This document shows, one piece after another, positions 17,832 through 24,700 of a stretch of 38,112 bases of DNA. Position numbers and translations under genes: made by a program. Each line of letters starts with the position of its first letter. Within the stretch, counting starts at the first letter, position 1. The stretch comes from Bacteroidaceae bacterium (GTDB taxonomy: Bacteria; Bacteroidota; Bacteroidia; Bacteroidales; Bacteroidaceae). Under the pieces are notes generated by a model. That model did not search any database, was not told the origin of the DNA, and saw nothing but the letters and a program-made list of their open reading frames with translations. The stretch lies in assembly GCA_017464345.1 (NCBI GenBank), contig JAFUAH010000028.1:1-38112 (forward strand). The letters run 5' to 3'.

Positions 17832-18443
17832 AACACAGGGCTTTTCTTTTATTTTAACCACAGAGGTTTCTATTCTTTTAGAGTTTTGCAAGAGGAATCA
17901 AAGATTCTTCACAGAGGCCTGTGGAACTAAAGCACCCGGCGGACAATGCCTTGTTTCAAGAGAGGAACGTTGAAGTTAATCAGTAGGCCCAACTTCTTTT
18001 GTGTCAGTTTCAGGTAAGTCAATAACTGCGCCTCATGAATGGGCGATAGTTCTTCGACCGACTTGAGTTCCACTACAACCTCATTCTCTACCAGAATGTC
18101 GATTCGGAAGTTCTTGCCTGTTGGCTGCCCCTTGTAGTATAGAGGCAAATCAACTTGGTGAGACACTTCTATGCCTCTCTGTTCCATTTCCTTCAGTAGA
18201 CAGGCTTCATAAACAGCCTCCAACAACCCTGACCCCAACTCCTTGTGGACAGCAATAGCCGCTCCGATTATTTTCTCGGAGATACTGTTCAGCCTATCCA
18301 TTTCTTCAGATGTTGCCATTGTGGTTGTTTCTTCTGATTATCACTTTTTGCCTCGGAACTCAGTGAAAGACGTATGTCTCTCTCGAGAACTCTCTAAAAT
18401 AAATATTATCTCTGTGTTAAAGATTAAAATATCTTTCTGTGTT
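17832..18443. mobile_element. Putative GxxExxY-bearing insertion in the mutA-mutB spacer
   Basis: The GxxExxY gene is bracketed by nested inverted repeats: the inner pair TTAACCACAGAG (17854-17865) with CTCTGTGTTAA (18410-18420), and the outer pair AACACAG (17832-17838) with CTGTGTT (18437-18443). Additional ACAGAGG copies lie at 17911-17917. Removing 17832-18443 would leave about 30 nt between mutA stop and mutB ATG, a normal operon spacing. The ends share TTAACCAC with the palindrome at 845-936. There is no transposase, so movement would need to be in trans. Its status as a unit is inference. Confidence 0.5.
17927..18319 (-). CDS. GxxExxY protein (PD-(D/E)XK nuclease fold)
   Basis: A 130-residue protein with the name-giving motif GLLEAVY at residues 31-37. 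The nuclease-like core FRIDILVENEVVVELKS supplies Asp74, Glu84 and Lys86, and Gln98 lies in EAQLLTYL. The family is of unknown function, small (under about 140 residues), often multi-copy and commonly flanked by short dispersed repeats; its fold resembles PD-(D/E)XK nucleases. All putative active-site residues are present. It lies between mutA (stop 18453) and mutB (start 17810) on the same strand, so it is probably co-transcribed with them, but it has no known link to propionate metabolism. The ATG at 18319 gives the usual start. See the surrounding element. Confidence 0.93.
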   Translation of the reverse strand: MATSEEMDRLNSISEKIIGAAIAVHKELGSGLLEAVYEACLLKEMEQRGIEVSHQVDLPLYYKGQPTGKNFRIDILVENEVVVELKSVEELSPIHEAQLLTYLKLTQKKLGLLINFNVPLLKQGIVRRVL

Positions 18444-18452
18444 AAAACGAGA

Positions 18453-20306
18453 TTAAATACCAAGTTTAGCGTTATACTCTTGCAGTGTCTTCAACTGGTC
18501 GACACGTACGTGGATGAAGTTCTCAATACCGGCAGCCTTCAGATCCTCCGAGCAAGCGGGAGCACCGGCCACTACGAACATGGCGCGGCCGTCCAGATAC
18601 TTGAAAGCGGGGATGGCGTACTCGGCATACTCGTCGTCGCTGGAACAGAGCACCACGATGTCGGCACCTGCCTTCAGGGCGGCATCCACTCCCTCCTCAA
18701 CAGTGGGGAAACCGAGGTTGTCGATAACCTGGTAACCGGCAGCAGCGAGGAAGTTGCACGAGAACTGAGCACGAGCCTGACGCATGGCCAGGTTGCCGAT
18801 GGTCAGCATGAAGGCAACGGGCACCTTCTTGGCCTTCTCGGTCGTCAGGCGCAGGGTCTCGAAGTCACTGGCCAGACGGCTGGTGTGGATGGCGGGCACG
18901 TCGGCATCGCCGGAGTGCTTGCAGCCACAAGTGCAACTCAGTGGCTCCTTGCCTTCGCTTTTCTCGGTGAAGTTGGGGAACTGGTTGGTACCGAGCAGGA
19001 ACTCCTTACGCTTGCCGGCATTGGCATGGCGAGCCTTGTCGGTATCGTTGATGGCCTGCTGGATGGTACCGGCCTTGACGGCAGCCAGGAAACCACCCTC
19101 CTCCTCAACGGCGAGGAACAGTTTCCAGCCTTCCTTGGCGATGGCGGTGGTCAGTTCTTCCACGAAGTAGGAGCCGCCAGATACGTCGACAATCTTATCG
19201 AAGTGGCACTCCTCCTTCAAGAGCAACTGCTGGTTGCGGGCGATGCGCTCGGCAAAGTCGGTGGGCACCTCGTAAGGTGTGTCGAACGGAGTAACGACCA
19301 TCGAGTGGATGCCAGCCAGGGCGGCCGACATGGCTTCGGTCTGCGAACGCAGCATGTTTACGTAGGAGTCGAATACGGTCTGGTTGTACGTCGTCGTCGT
19401 GGCGTTGATGCACATCTGGCAAGCGCAGTCGCACTTGGGCTCGTACTGCTTCACAATCTGTGCCCACAACATACGGGCGGCGCGGAACTTGGCAATCTCC
19501 ATGAAGTAGTTGCCGCCGATGCCCATGTAGAATTTTATTTTGCCTGCGGCCAATTCAACGGGCACGCCGGCCTCCACCATCTCGTCCAGGTACTCCTTAC
19601 CCCAACTGAGGGCGTAGCCGAGTTCCTGATAGACGTAGGCACCCGAGTTGCAGAGGAAATCAGAGTGAACCATCACGCAGCGCAGGCCGGGATAGTCCTT
19701 CAGTTTCTCCACGAGTACGGGCATCTGGGGCAGCAGCATGGTCGTGTCCTTACCCTTCATGAGCATACGCTCGATGGGGTCGAAGCCGATGCCGCCGACA
19801 ATCTTGTCCTTCGCGTAGCCCTTCTCCTCGGAGTAAGCCAGCAGGATGTCGGTCAACTCCACGACGTGGCGCTGGCAGGTGCGGAAACTTACCTCCACGC
19901 AGTCCAGCAGGATGCCGTCGAGCAGTGTCTCGATGAACTCCTTGCTGACCTTCTCGCCGGGGATGCGGAAGCCCAGCGAGTCGATGCCGCGATTCAGAAT
20001 GTCCAGAGCCTTCGCGTTGCCCTCCTTCGGGTCTTCTACCACGATGTTCTGGCGCACGTACCACTGGTTGTCCTGCTTCTTGTTGCCTCTGACGAACGGG
20101 AACTCTCCGGGCAGGGCGTTGACCAGGGGCAACTTATCAACGTCCTCCTTGCGGTAGAAGGGTTCCATGGAGAAACCTTCGTTGGTTCTCCACACCATCT
20201 TCTTCTGATAGTCGGCACCCTTGAGGTCCACCTCAATCTTGTCACGCCATTCCTGACGCGAGGGCGCAGTAAAATCAGAGAAGAGCTTCTCTGTTTCTTT
20301 TTCCAT
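18453..20306 (-). CDS. mutA: Methylmalonyl-CoA mutase, small subunit
   Basis: A 617-residue partner of the catalytic subunit; the two form the alpha-beta heterodimer found in Bacteroidota and propionibacteria. It keeps the barrel layout (KMVWRTNEGFSMEPFYR, then GGNYFMEIAKFRAARMLWAQIVKQY and DVSGGSYFVEELT). Its C-terminal cobalamin-like domain lacks the DxHxxG ligand motif, as expected for the non-catalytic subunit. Length is typical (about 610-640). The ATG at 20306 follows a good promoter (20348-20379) by about 35 nt, so this is the first gene of mutA-GxxExxY-mutB-antitoxin-toxin. Confidence 0.95.
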   Translation of the reverse strand: MEKETEKLFSDFTAPSRQEWRDKIEVDLKGADYQKKMVWRTNEGFSMEPFYRKEDVDKLPLVNALPGEFPFVRGNKKQDNQWYVRQNIVVEDPKEGNAKALDILNRGIDSLGFRIPGEKVSKEFIETLLDGILLDCVEVSFRTCQRHVVELTDILLAYSEEKGYAKDKIVGGIGFDPIERMLMKGKDTTMLLPQMPVLVEKLKDYPGLRCVMVHSDFLCNSGAYVYQELGYALSWGKEYLDEMVEAGVPVELAAGKIKFYMGIGGNYFMEIAKFRAARMLWAQIVKQYEPKCDCACQMCINATTTTYNQTVFDSYVNMLRSQTEAMSAALAGIHSMVVTPFDTPYEVPTDFAERIARNQQLLLKEECHFDKIVDVSGGSYFVEELTTAIAKEGWKLFLAVEEEGGFLAAVKAGTIQQAINDTDKARHANAGKRKEFLLGTNQFPNFTEKSEGKEPLSCTCGCKHSGDADVPAIHTSRLASDFETLRLTTEKAKKVPVAFMLTIGNLAMRQARAQFSCNFLAAAGYQVIDNLGFPTVEEGVDAALKAGADIVVLCSSDDEYAEYAIPAFKYLDGRAMFVVAGAPACSEDLKAAGIENFIHVRVDQLKTLQEYNAKLGI

Positions 20307-20347
20307 GTCTCTAATCTATAATGTAAAATAAATAATGTAAAGTGACG

Positions 20348-20379
20348 CAAAGATACGAATTAGCGAGCGAAACGCCAAA
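20348..20379 (-). promoter_or_regulatory. Promoter of the mut operon
   Basis: The minus strand carries TTTG (20379-20376), a 20-nt spacer and TATCTTTG (20355-20348), an exact match to the Bacteroidales consensus. Transcription should start near 20341. Confidence 0.8.
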
Positions 20380-20451
20380 TTTCGTGCGTTAAAATATGCC
20401 TTTCTGCCGAAATGTGCTTCTGAATTTGCATCTCTCGTCCCTCTGACATCG

Positions 20452-20539
20452 ACGGAACGAGGTTATTCGGAGGTGAGCGGTTAATTATTCGCAGGTGAGC
20501 GGTTAATTAAACGCTCGCCTACGAATAACCTCGTTCCGT
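20452..20539. repeat. Palindrome built from three 22-nt units
   Basis: Eleven-nt arms (20452-20462 and 20529-20539) enclose three 22-nt units. Units 1 (20463-20484) and 2 (20485-20506) are direct repeats differing at one base, consensus TTATTCGSAGGTGAGCGG plus TTAA. Unit 3 (20507-20528) is an inverted, slightly diverged copy. The outer 18 bp (20452-20469 with 20522-20539) are perfectly complementary. CCGTACGGG follows at the right end (20536-20544). It lies between the divergent mutA and acyl-CoA ligase promoters. The remainder of the 20380-20615 gap shows nothing else I recognise. Confidence 0.88.
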
Positions 20540-20615
20540 ACGGGTCGCCCTTGTTGTCTTAGCAAAGTGCGGAACGGGCATTTCCTGTGTGGTGAAAAAA
20601 AAGGAAAGAATTTAT

Positions 20616-20646
20616 TTTGTTCTTCGCAGGGATTGCCGTATCTTTG
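20616..20646 (+). promoter_or_regulatory. Promoter of the acyl-CoA ligase/prfB operon
   Basis: TTTG (20616-20619), a 19-nt spacer and TATCTTTG (20639-20646) match the consensus. The start would be near 20653, about 21 nt before the ATG at 20674. This excludes the in-frame upstream codon at 20617, which lies inside the promoter. Confidence 0.82.
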
Positions 20647-20673
20647 CATATCGACTATAAAATAGAGGATACT

Positions 20674-22482
20674 ATGCTGAACGAAACTCCGCTATGCCGT
20701 GTGGTACACGCGCAGGCTAAAAAGTACGGCGACCGCGTCGCCCTCCGCTATCGGGACTACGACTTGGGGCAGTGGCGCGACATCTCGTGGAACGAATTTT
20801 CGCGCCGCGTGCGTCTGGTGAGCAATGCCCTGTTGGAACTGGGCGTGGGTGTGCAAGAGAACATTGCCACCTTCTCGCAGAACAAGCCCGAATGCCTGTT
20901 CGTGGATTTCGGGGCATACGGCATACGGGCCGTGACCATCCCCTTCTATGCCACCAGCAGCGAGACGCAGGTGAAGTACATGGTCTCGGATGCCAACATC
21001 CGCTACATCTTTGTCGGCGAGCAGTACCAGTACGACATCGCCCTGCGCGTGATGCAGCTGGGGCCTCACGTCAAAAAGTTGATTATCTTTGACCCCAAGG
21101 TGAACAAGAATCCGCAGGACCAGACGAGCATCTATTTCGACGAGTTCCTGGCCCTGGGCGAAGGCCTGTCCCACCAGGAGGAGGTGGAGAAGCGCTGCGA
21201 CGAGTTCCAGCCCGACGAACTGGCCAATATCCTTTATACGAGTGGTACGACGGGCCTCTCGAAGGGAGTCATGCAGACCCACCGCCAGTATGCCGTGGCT
21301 TTCCGTGGCCACGTTACGGCCCTGAACCTTTCGGATAAGGACGTCATCCTGAACTTTCTGCCCTTCACCCACATCTTCGAGCGGGCGTGGAGCTACCTGT
21401 GCATCTGTTACGGATGTACGCTCTGCGTGAACCTCCGGCCGCAGGATGTCCTGCAGTCCATGCTGGAGGTGCATCCCACGTGCATGTCGGCCGTGCCGCG
21501 CTTCTGGGAGAAAGTCTATGCCGGCGTGCAGGAGAAGATAAACCAGAGCAGCGCCGTGCAGCGTACGCTGATGCTGGACGCCCTGCGCGTGGGCAAGGAG
21601 TACAACGTGAAGTACCGTATGCGCGGGCTCGTTCCGCCCATCGGGCTGAAGATGAAGTACAAGTTCTACGAGAAGACCGTCATCGCCCTGTTGCTGAAGA
21701 ACTTGGGGCTGGAGCGGCAGAACTTCTTCCCCACGGCTGGAGCTGCCGTTCCCGTGGAGGTGGAGGAATTTGTGCACGCCGCTGGCATAGGCATGATAGT
21801 GGGCTACGGACTGACGGAATCCACCGCCACCGTGTCGTGCGACCGCTGGAACCAGCCCATCACGCTGGGCTCCGTGGGGCGCATACTGGACGGCGTGACG
21901 GTGAAGATAGGCGAGAACAACGAAATCCTCCTGAAGGGCGACACCATCACCCGGGGATACTACCGCAAGGCCGAGGTGACGGCCAATGCCATCGACAGTG
22001 AAGGCTGGTTCCATACGGGCGATGCCGGTTACCTGAAGGACGGCGAACTGTTCCTGACCGACCGCATCAAGGATCTCTTCAAGACCAGCAACGGCAAGTA
22101 CATTGCTCCGCAGATGGTAGAGACGAAGCTGGTCGTGGACAGGTACATCGACCAGATAGTCATCATTGCCGACCAGCACAAGTTCGTCTCGGCACTGGTC
22201 ATCCCCGACTACGCCGTGCTGGAAGACTGGGCCCGCAAGCATCGCATCGAGTTCAAGAACCGTGCGGAGCTGTGCCGCGACGAGGATGTCCGTGACTTCG
22301 TGATGGAGCGCATCGAGACCCTACAACAGGAGTTTGCCCATTACGAGCAGGTAAAGCGCATCACCCTCCTGCCAGAGCCCTTCAGCATGGAAAAGGGCGA
22401 ACTGACCAACACCCTGAAAGTGAAGCGCCCCGTGGTCTATCAGAACTACAAGGCAGAAATAGAGAAGATGTACGAAGAATAG
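20674..22482 (+). CDS. Long-chain fatty-acid--CoA ligase (AMP-forming)
   Basis: A 602-residue enzyme of the ANL/AMP-binding superfamily that activates fatty acids to acyl-CoA through an acyl-adenylate. Motif A3 YTSGTTGLSKG is at residues 188-198, with Thr/Ser/Gly and Lys for ATP phosphates. Next come NFLPFTHIFERAW, the substrate-pocket segment FFPTAGAAVPVEV, A5 GYGLTESTATVS, the hinge region WFHTGDAGYLKDGELFLTDRIKDLFKTSNGKYIAPQ, and a C-terminal domain ending LTNTLKVKRPVV. It resembles FadD15-type ligases with about 600 residues. The ATG at 20674 is set by the promoter. prfB starts one nt after its stop, so the two are translationally coupled. No membrane segment; probably cytoplasmic or peripheral. 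Confidence 0.93.
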   Translation: MLNETPLCRVVHAQAKKYGDRVALRYRDYDLGQWRDISWNEFSRRVRLVSNALLELGVGVQENIATFSQNKPECLFVDFGAYGIRAVTIPFYATSSETQVKYMVSDANIRYIFVGEQYQYDIALRVMQLGPHVKKLIIFDPKVNKNPQDQTSIYFDEFLALGEGLSHQEEVEKRCDEFQPDELANILYTSGTTGLSKGVMQTHRQYAVAFRGHVTALNLSDKDVILNFLPFTHIFERAWSYLCICYGCTLCVNLRPQDVLQSMLEVHPTCMSAVPRFWEKVYAGVQEKINQSSAVQRTLMLDALRVGKEYNVKYRMRGLVPPIGLKMKYKFYEKTVIALLLKNLGLERQNFFPTAGAAVPVEVEEFVHAAGIGMIVGYGLTESTATVSCDRWNQPITLGSVGRILDGVTVKIGENNEILLKGDTITRGYYRKAEVTANAIDSEGWFHTGDAGYLKDGELFLTDRIKDLFKTSNGKYIAPQMVETKLVVDRYIDQIVIIADQHKFVSALVIPDYAVLEDWARKHRIEFKNRAELCRDEDVRDFVMERIETLQQEFAHYEQVKRITLLPEPFSMEKGELTNTLKVKRPVVYQNYKAEIEKMYEE

Positions 22483-22483
22483 C

Positions 22484-23596
22484 ATGATTACAATAGAACA
22501 ACTGAAGGAGGTGAAGGAACGCACCGAGCAGCTTCACCGCTACCTAAACATCGACGCTAAGCAGATGCAACTGGAAGAGGAGCAGCTGCGCACCCAAGCC
22601 CCGGGCTTCTGGGACGACCAGAAACGGGCCGAGGCACAGATGAAACTCGTCAAGGGACTGGAGAAGTGGATAAAAGGATACGGCGAGGTGAAGTCGCTTG
22701 GCGACGAACTGGAACTGGCTTTCGAATATTACAAGGAAGAACTGGTCACCGAGCAGGAGGTGGATGACCTCTACCGCCGTTGTCTGGAGGCCATCGAAGG
22801 CCTGGAACTGAAGAACATGCTCCGCCGCGAGGAGGATGCAATGGATGCCGTGCTGAAAATAAATGCCGGAGCCGGCGGCACCGAGGCCCAGGACTGGGCG
22901 CAGATGCTGATGCGTATGTACATGCGCTGGGCCGAGTCGAACGGCTACAAGTGCACCGTCAGCAACCTGCTGGACGGCGACGATGCCGGCATCAAGACCT
23001 GCACGCTGGAGATTATGGGCGACTATGCCTACGGCTATCTGAAGAGCGAGAACGGCGTGCACCGCCTCGTCCGCGTCTCGCCCTACAATGCACAGGGCAA
23101 GCGCATGACCTCCTTTGCCTCGGTCTTCGTCACGCCGCTGGTGGATGACACCATCGAGGTGAACATCGAGCAGGCACGCATCTCGTGGGACACCTTCCGC
23201 TCGTCGGGTGCTGGCGGACAGAACGTCAATAAAGTGGAGTCGGGCGTGCGTCTGCGCTATCAGTACAAAGACCCCTACACGGGCGAGGAAGAGGAGATTC
23301 TCATTGAGAACACCGAGACCCGCGACCAGCCGAAGAACAAGGAGAACGCCCTGCGACTACTGCGCTCCATGCTGTACGACAAGGAGTTGCAGCACCGGAT
23401 GCAGGAGCAGGCCAAGGTGGAGGCCGGAAAGAAGAAGATAGAGTGGGGTAGCCAGATCCGGAGCTACGTCTTCGACGACCGCCGCGTGAAGGACCACCGC
23501 ACTAACTATCAGACCTCCGATGTCACGGGCGTGATGGACGGCAAGATAGATGCCTTCATCAAGGCCTACCTCATGGAGTTTGGCGGAGAAGAATGA
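22484..23596 (+). CDS. prfB: Peptide chain release factor 2
   Basis: A 370-residue class I release factor that reads UAA/UGA and triggers peptide release. The catalytic GGQ is at residues 244-246 in SSGAGGQNVNK. The codon-reading tripeptide appears as SPY (199-201) where E. coli RF2 has SPF; I believe this is usual in Bacteroidota. The N-terminal coiled segment (RYLNIDAKQMQL) is continuous: there is no CUUUGA-type programmed frameshift site where many bacteria have one, so the usual autoregulation is absent. The ATG at 22484 is one nt after the ligase stop. No nearby gene explains the pairing with a ligase. Confidence 0.96.
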   Translation: MITIEQLKEVKERTEQLHRYLNIDAKQMQLEEEQLRTQAPGFWDDQKRAEAQMKLVKGLEKWIKGYGEVKSLGDELELAFEYYKEELVTEQEVDDLYRRCLEAIEGLELKNMLRREEDAMDAVLKINAGAGGTEAQDWAQMLMRMYMRWAESNGYKCTVSNLLDGDDAGIKTCTLEIMGDYAYGYLKSENGVHRLVRVSPYNAQGKRMTSFASVFVTPLVDDTIEVNIEQARISWDTFRSSGAGGQNVNKVESGVRLRYQYKDPYTGEEEEILIENTETRDQPKNKENALRLLRSMLYDKELQHRMQEQAKVEAGKKKIEWGSQIRSYVFDDRRVKDHRTNYQTSDVTGVMDGKIDAFIKAYLMEFGGEE

Positions 23597-23629
23597 TTCT
23601 TATACTCAAATACATATAAATATCACAAC

Positions 23630-23773
23630 ATGAGCAGCATTAAGAAGGAAAATCGCAAAAAGAAGGCCGCCAAGCACTTGGCCAAGGAAGAGGGGCAGGC
23701 TCGCAATATCATTCGTGGTATCGTCATCTTCCTGGTCATCTTCGCTGTTATTATGGCCGTACTCCTCTTCTGA
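23630..23773 (+). CDS. 47-residue single-span membrane protein
   Basis: A small gene between prfB (33 nt upstream) and the CYTH gene (12 nt downstream), on the same strand. The peptide begins MSSIKKENRKKKAAKHLAKE, a strongly basic N-terminus. It ends in a hydrophobic segment (about residues 29-47, IRGIVIFLVIFAVIMAVLLF) that runs to the last residue, as in a tail-anchored protein or short single-span peptide with its basic end in the cytoplasm. Tight spacing and the clean charge/hydrophobic layout support translation. Similar tiny proteins are often left unannotated; I do not know its function. Confidence 0.7.
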   Translation: MSSIKKENRKKKAAKHLAKEEGQARNIIRGIVIFLVIFAVIMAVLLF

Positions 23774-23785
23774 CCCCACACAGAA

Positions 23786-24268
23786 ATGGCACAGGAGATA
23801 GAACGAAAATTCCTCGTCGTGGACGAGGAATTTAAGGGGCAAGCCTACGCTTGCAGTCATATCCAGCAGGGCTACATCGGCACAAAGCCGGGGCGGACGG
23901 TGCGCATCCGCATCCGCGACGACCGGGCCTACCTCACCATCAAGGGGCCGGCAGGCGAGGCTGGTCTCTCGCGCTATGAGTTTGAGACGGAGATTGCCGT
24001 CAGCGATGCCCGTGACCTGCTGTTGTTGTGCGAACCCGGACTGATAGACAAACACCGCTATCTGGTGAAGAGCCCTGACGGGCAACACGTTTGGGAAGTA
24101 GATGAGTTCCATGGTGACAACGACGGCTTGGTGATGGCCGAAATAGAACTCCGCAGTGAGGACGAAACGTTCAAAAAGCCCCATTTCATCGGGCGGGAAG
24201 TTACGGGCGACCGTCGTTACTATAACGGTCACCTGAGGGCTAACCCTTACAAGTCTTGGAAAGTATAG
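23786..24268 (+). CDS. CYTH domain (triphosphate tunnel) protein
   Basis: A 160-residue CYTH-superfamily protein, an eight-stranded beta-tunnel that binds triphosphates with divalent metal; bacterial members are often tripolyphosphatases, others are adenylate cyclases or thiamine triphosphatases. The signature EIERKFLV gives Glu4, Glu6 and Lys8 (ExExK). GRTVRIRIRDDRAYLTIKGP, YEFETEIAV, KHRYLV, WEVDEFHGDNDGLVMAEIEL and the closing GREVTGDRRYYNGHL supply the basic and acidic tunnel residues. It is of the short, single-domain type. It is last in the ligase-prfB-small protein unit and its 3' end overlaps the convergent VanZ-like gene by 29 nt. The exact substrate is unknown. Confidence 0.9.
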   Translation: MAQEIERKFLVVDEEFKGQAYACSHIQQGYIGTKPGRTVRIRIRDDRAYLTIKGPAGEAGLSRYEFETEIAVSDARDLLLLCEPGLIDKHRYLVKSPDGQHVWEVDEFHGDNDGLVMAEIELRSEDETFKKPHFIGREVTGDRRYYNGHLRANPYKSWKV

Positions 24269-24623
24269 CGCCTGCGGCTGCACCCAACAATACCCCCACA
24301 CAGTTGGCCACAAAGTCCAGCCACTCGCCACTGCGGCAGGTGGTCAGGTAGGCTTGTGCCAGTTCCAGCAGTCCACCCATGGCAGCAGGGGCCACCATGG
24401 CACCCCATATGAGCTGTCCCCAGCGTATGGTCTGGTGCTGGTGCAGATATTCCCACCAGATGACGATGGACACACCGAAGTACATAATCATGTGCGTCCA
24501 CTTGTCAGCGAATGAGATGTCTTCCAACTGGGGGACTTCGGGAAAGGGGGCCATCGAGAGTATTATCACGACGGCCACAATAAAGTGGGTCAAGGGGTAT
24601 CTTTTCAAGTAAGAGCCTTTCAT
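24240..24623 (-). CDS. VanZ-like family membrane protein
   Basis: A 127-residue inner-membrane protein of the VanZ-like family, with about four hydrophobic segments. The conserved DKWTHMIMYFGVSI stretch near residues 40-53 and GGLLELAQAYLTTCRSGEWLDFVANCVGVLLGA toward the C-terminus are the family hallmarks. The name comes from a teicoplanin-resistance accessory gene; most members, including this one, have no shown link to resistance. The 3' end overlaps the convergent CYTH gene by 29 nt. The ATG at 24623 lies about 11 nt after the predicted start of transcription. Confidence 0.88.
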   Translation of the reverse strand: MKGSYLKRYPLTHFIVAVVIILSMAPFPEVPQLEDISFADKWTHMIMYFGVSIVIWWEYLHQHQTIRWGQLIWGAMVAPAAMGGLLELAQAYLTTCRSGEWLDFVANCVGVLLGAAAGAILSKTCKG

Positions 24624-24640
24624 TGTTGTGATTTTTGTTG

Positions 24641-24648
24641 CAAAAATA
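24641..24648 (-). promoter_or_regulatory. -7 box for the VanZ-like gene
   Basis: The minus strand reads TATTTTTG, matching TAnnTTTG, 18 nt before the ATG. It is divergent from and only 12 nt from the -7 box of the NSS genes (24661-24668), so the two promoters share their upstream DNA. Confidence 0.55.
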
Positions 24649-24660
24649 CGAAAGTTTTTG

Positions 24661-24668
24661 TACTTTTG
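24661..24668 (+). promoter_or_regulatory. -7 box for the NSS symporter operon
   Basis: TACTTTTG matches TAnnTTTG. Transcription would begin near 24675, so the real start codon must lie downstream; GTG at 24701 fits. Confidence 0.6.
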
Positions 24669-24700
24669 CAGCGTTTTTGGTAAGAAATTGTAAGAATAAC

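Noticed and set aside
17850-17891. Extended N-terminus of mutB back to 17891
   Set aside because: The extra 27 codons come from the repeat flank of the inserted element and do not resemble any MutB start; ATG 17810 fits the family.
16203-20321. Very long open frames antisense to mutB and mutA (575 and 692 codons), similar ones opposite prfB-ligase, gpmI, the MG2-like gene and the lyase
   Set aside because: They lie wholly opposite well-recognised genes, show no family features, and are rich in Val, His, Leu and Gly as expected from the complement of GC-rich codons.
20452-20539. CRISPR array (repeated 22-nt units)
   Set aside because: The units abut without spacers, one is inverted, and there are only three; no cas genes are near.
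22484-22580. Programmed frameshift in prfB
   Set aside because: The reading frame is continuous and no CUUUGA-like site is present near codon 21-25.
24240-24623. Glycopeptide-resistance gene
   Set aside because: VanZ-like is a broad membrane family; no van operon genes are present, so no resistance role is supported.
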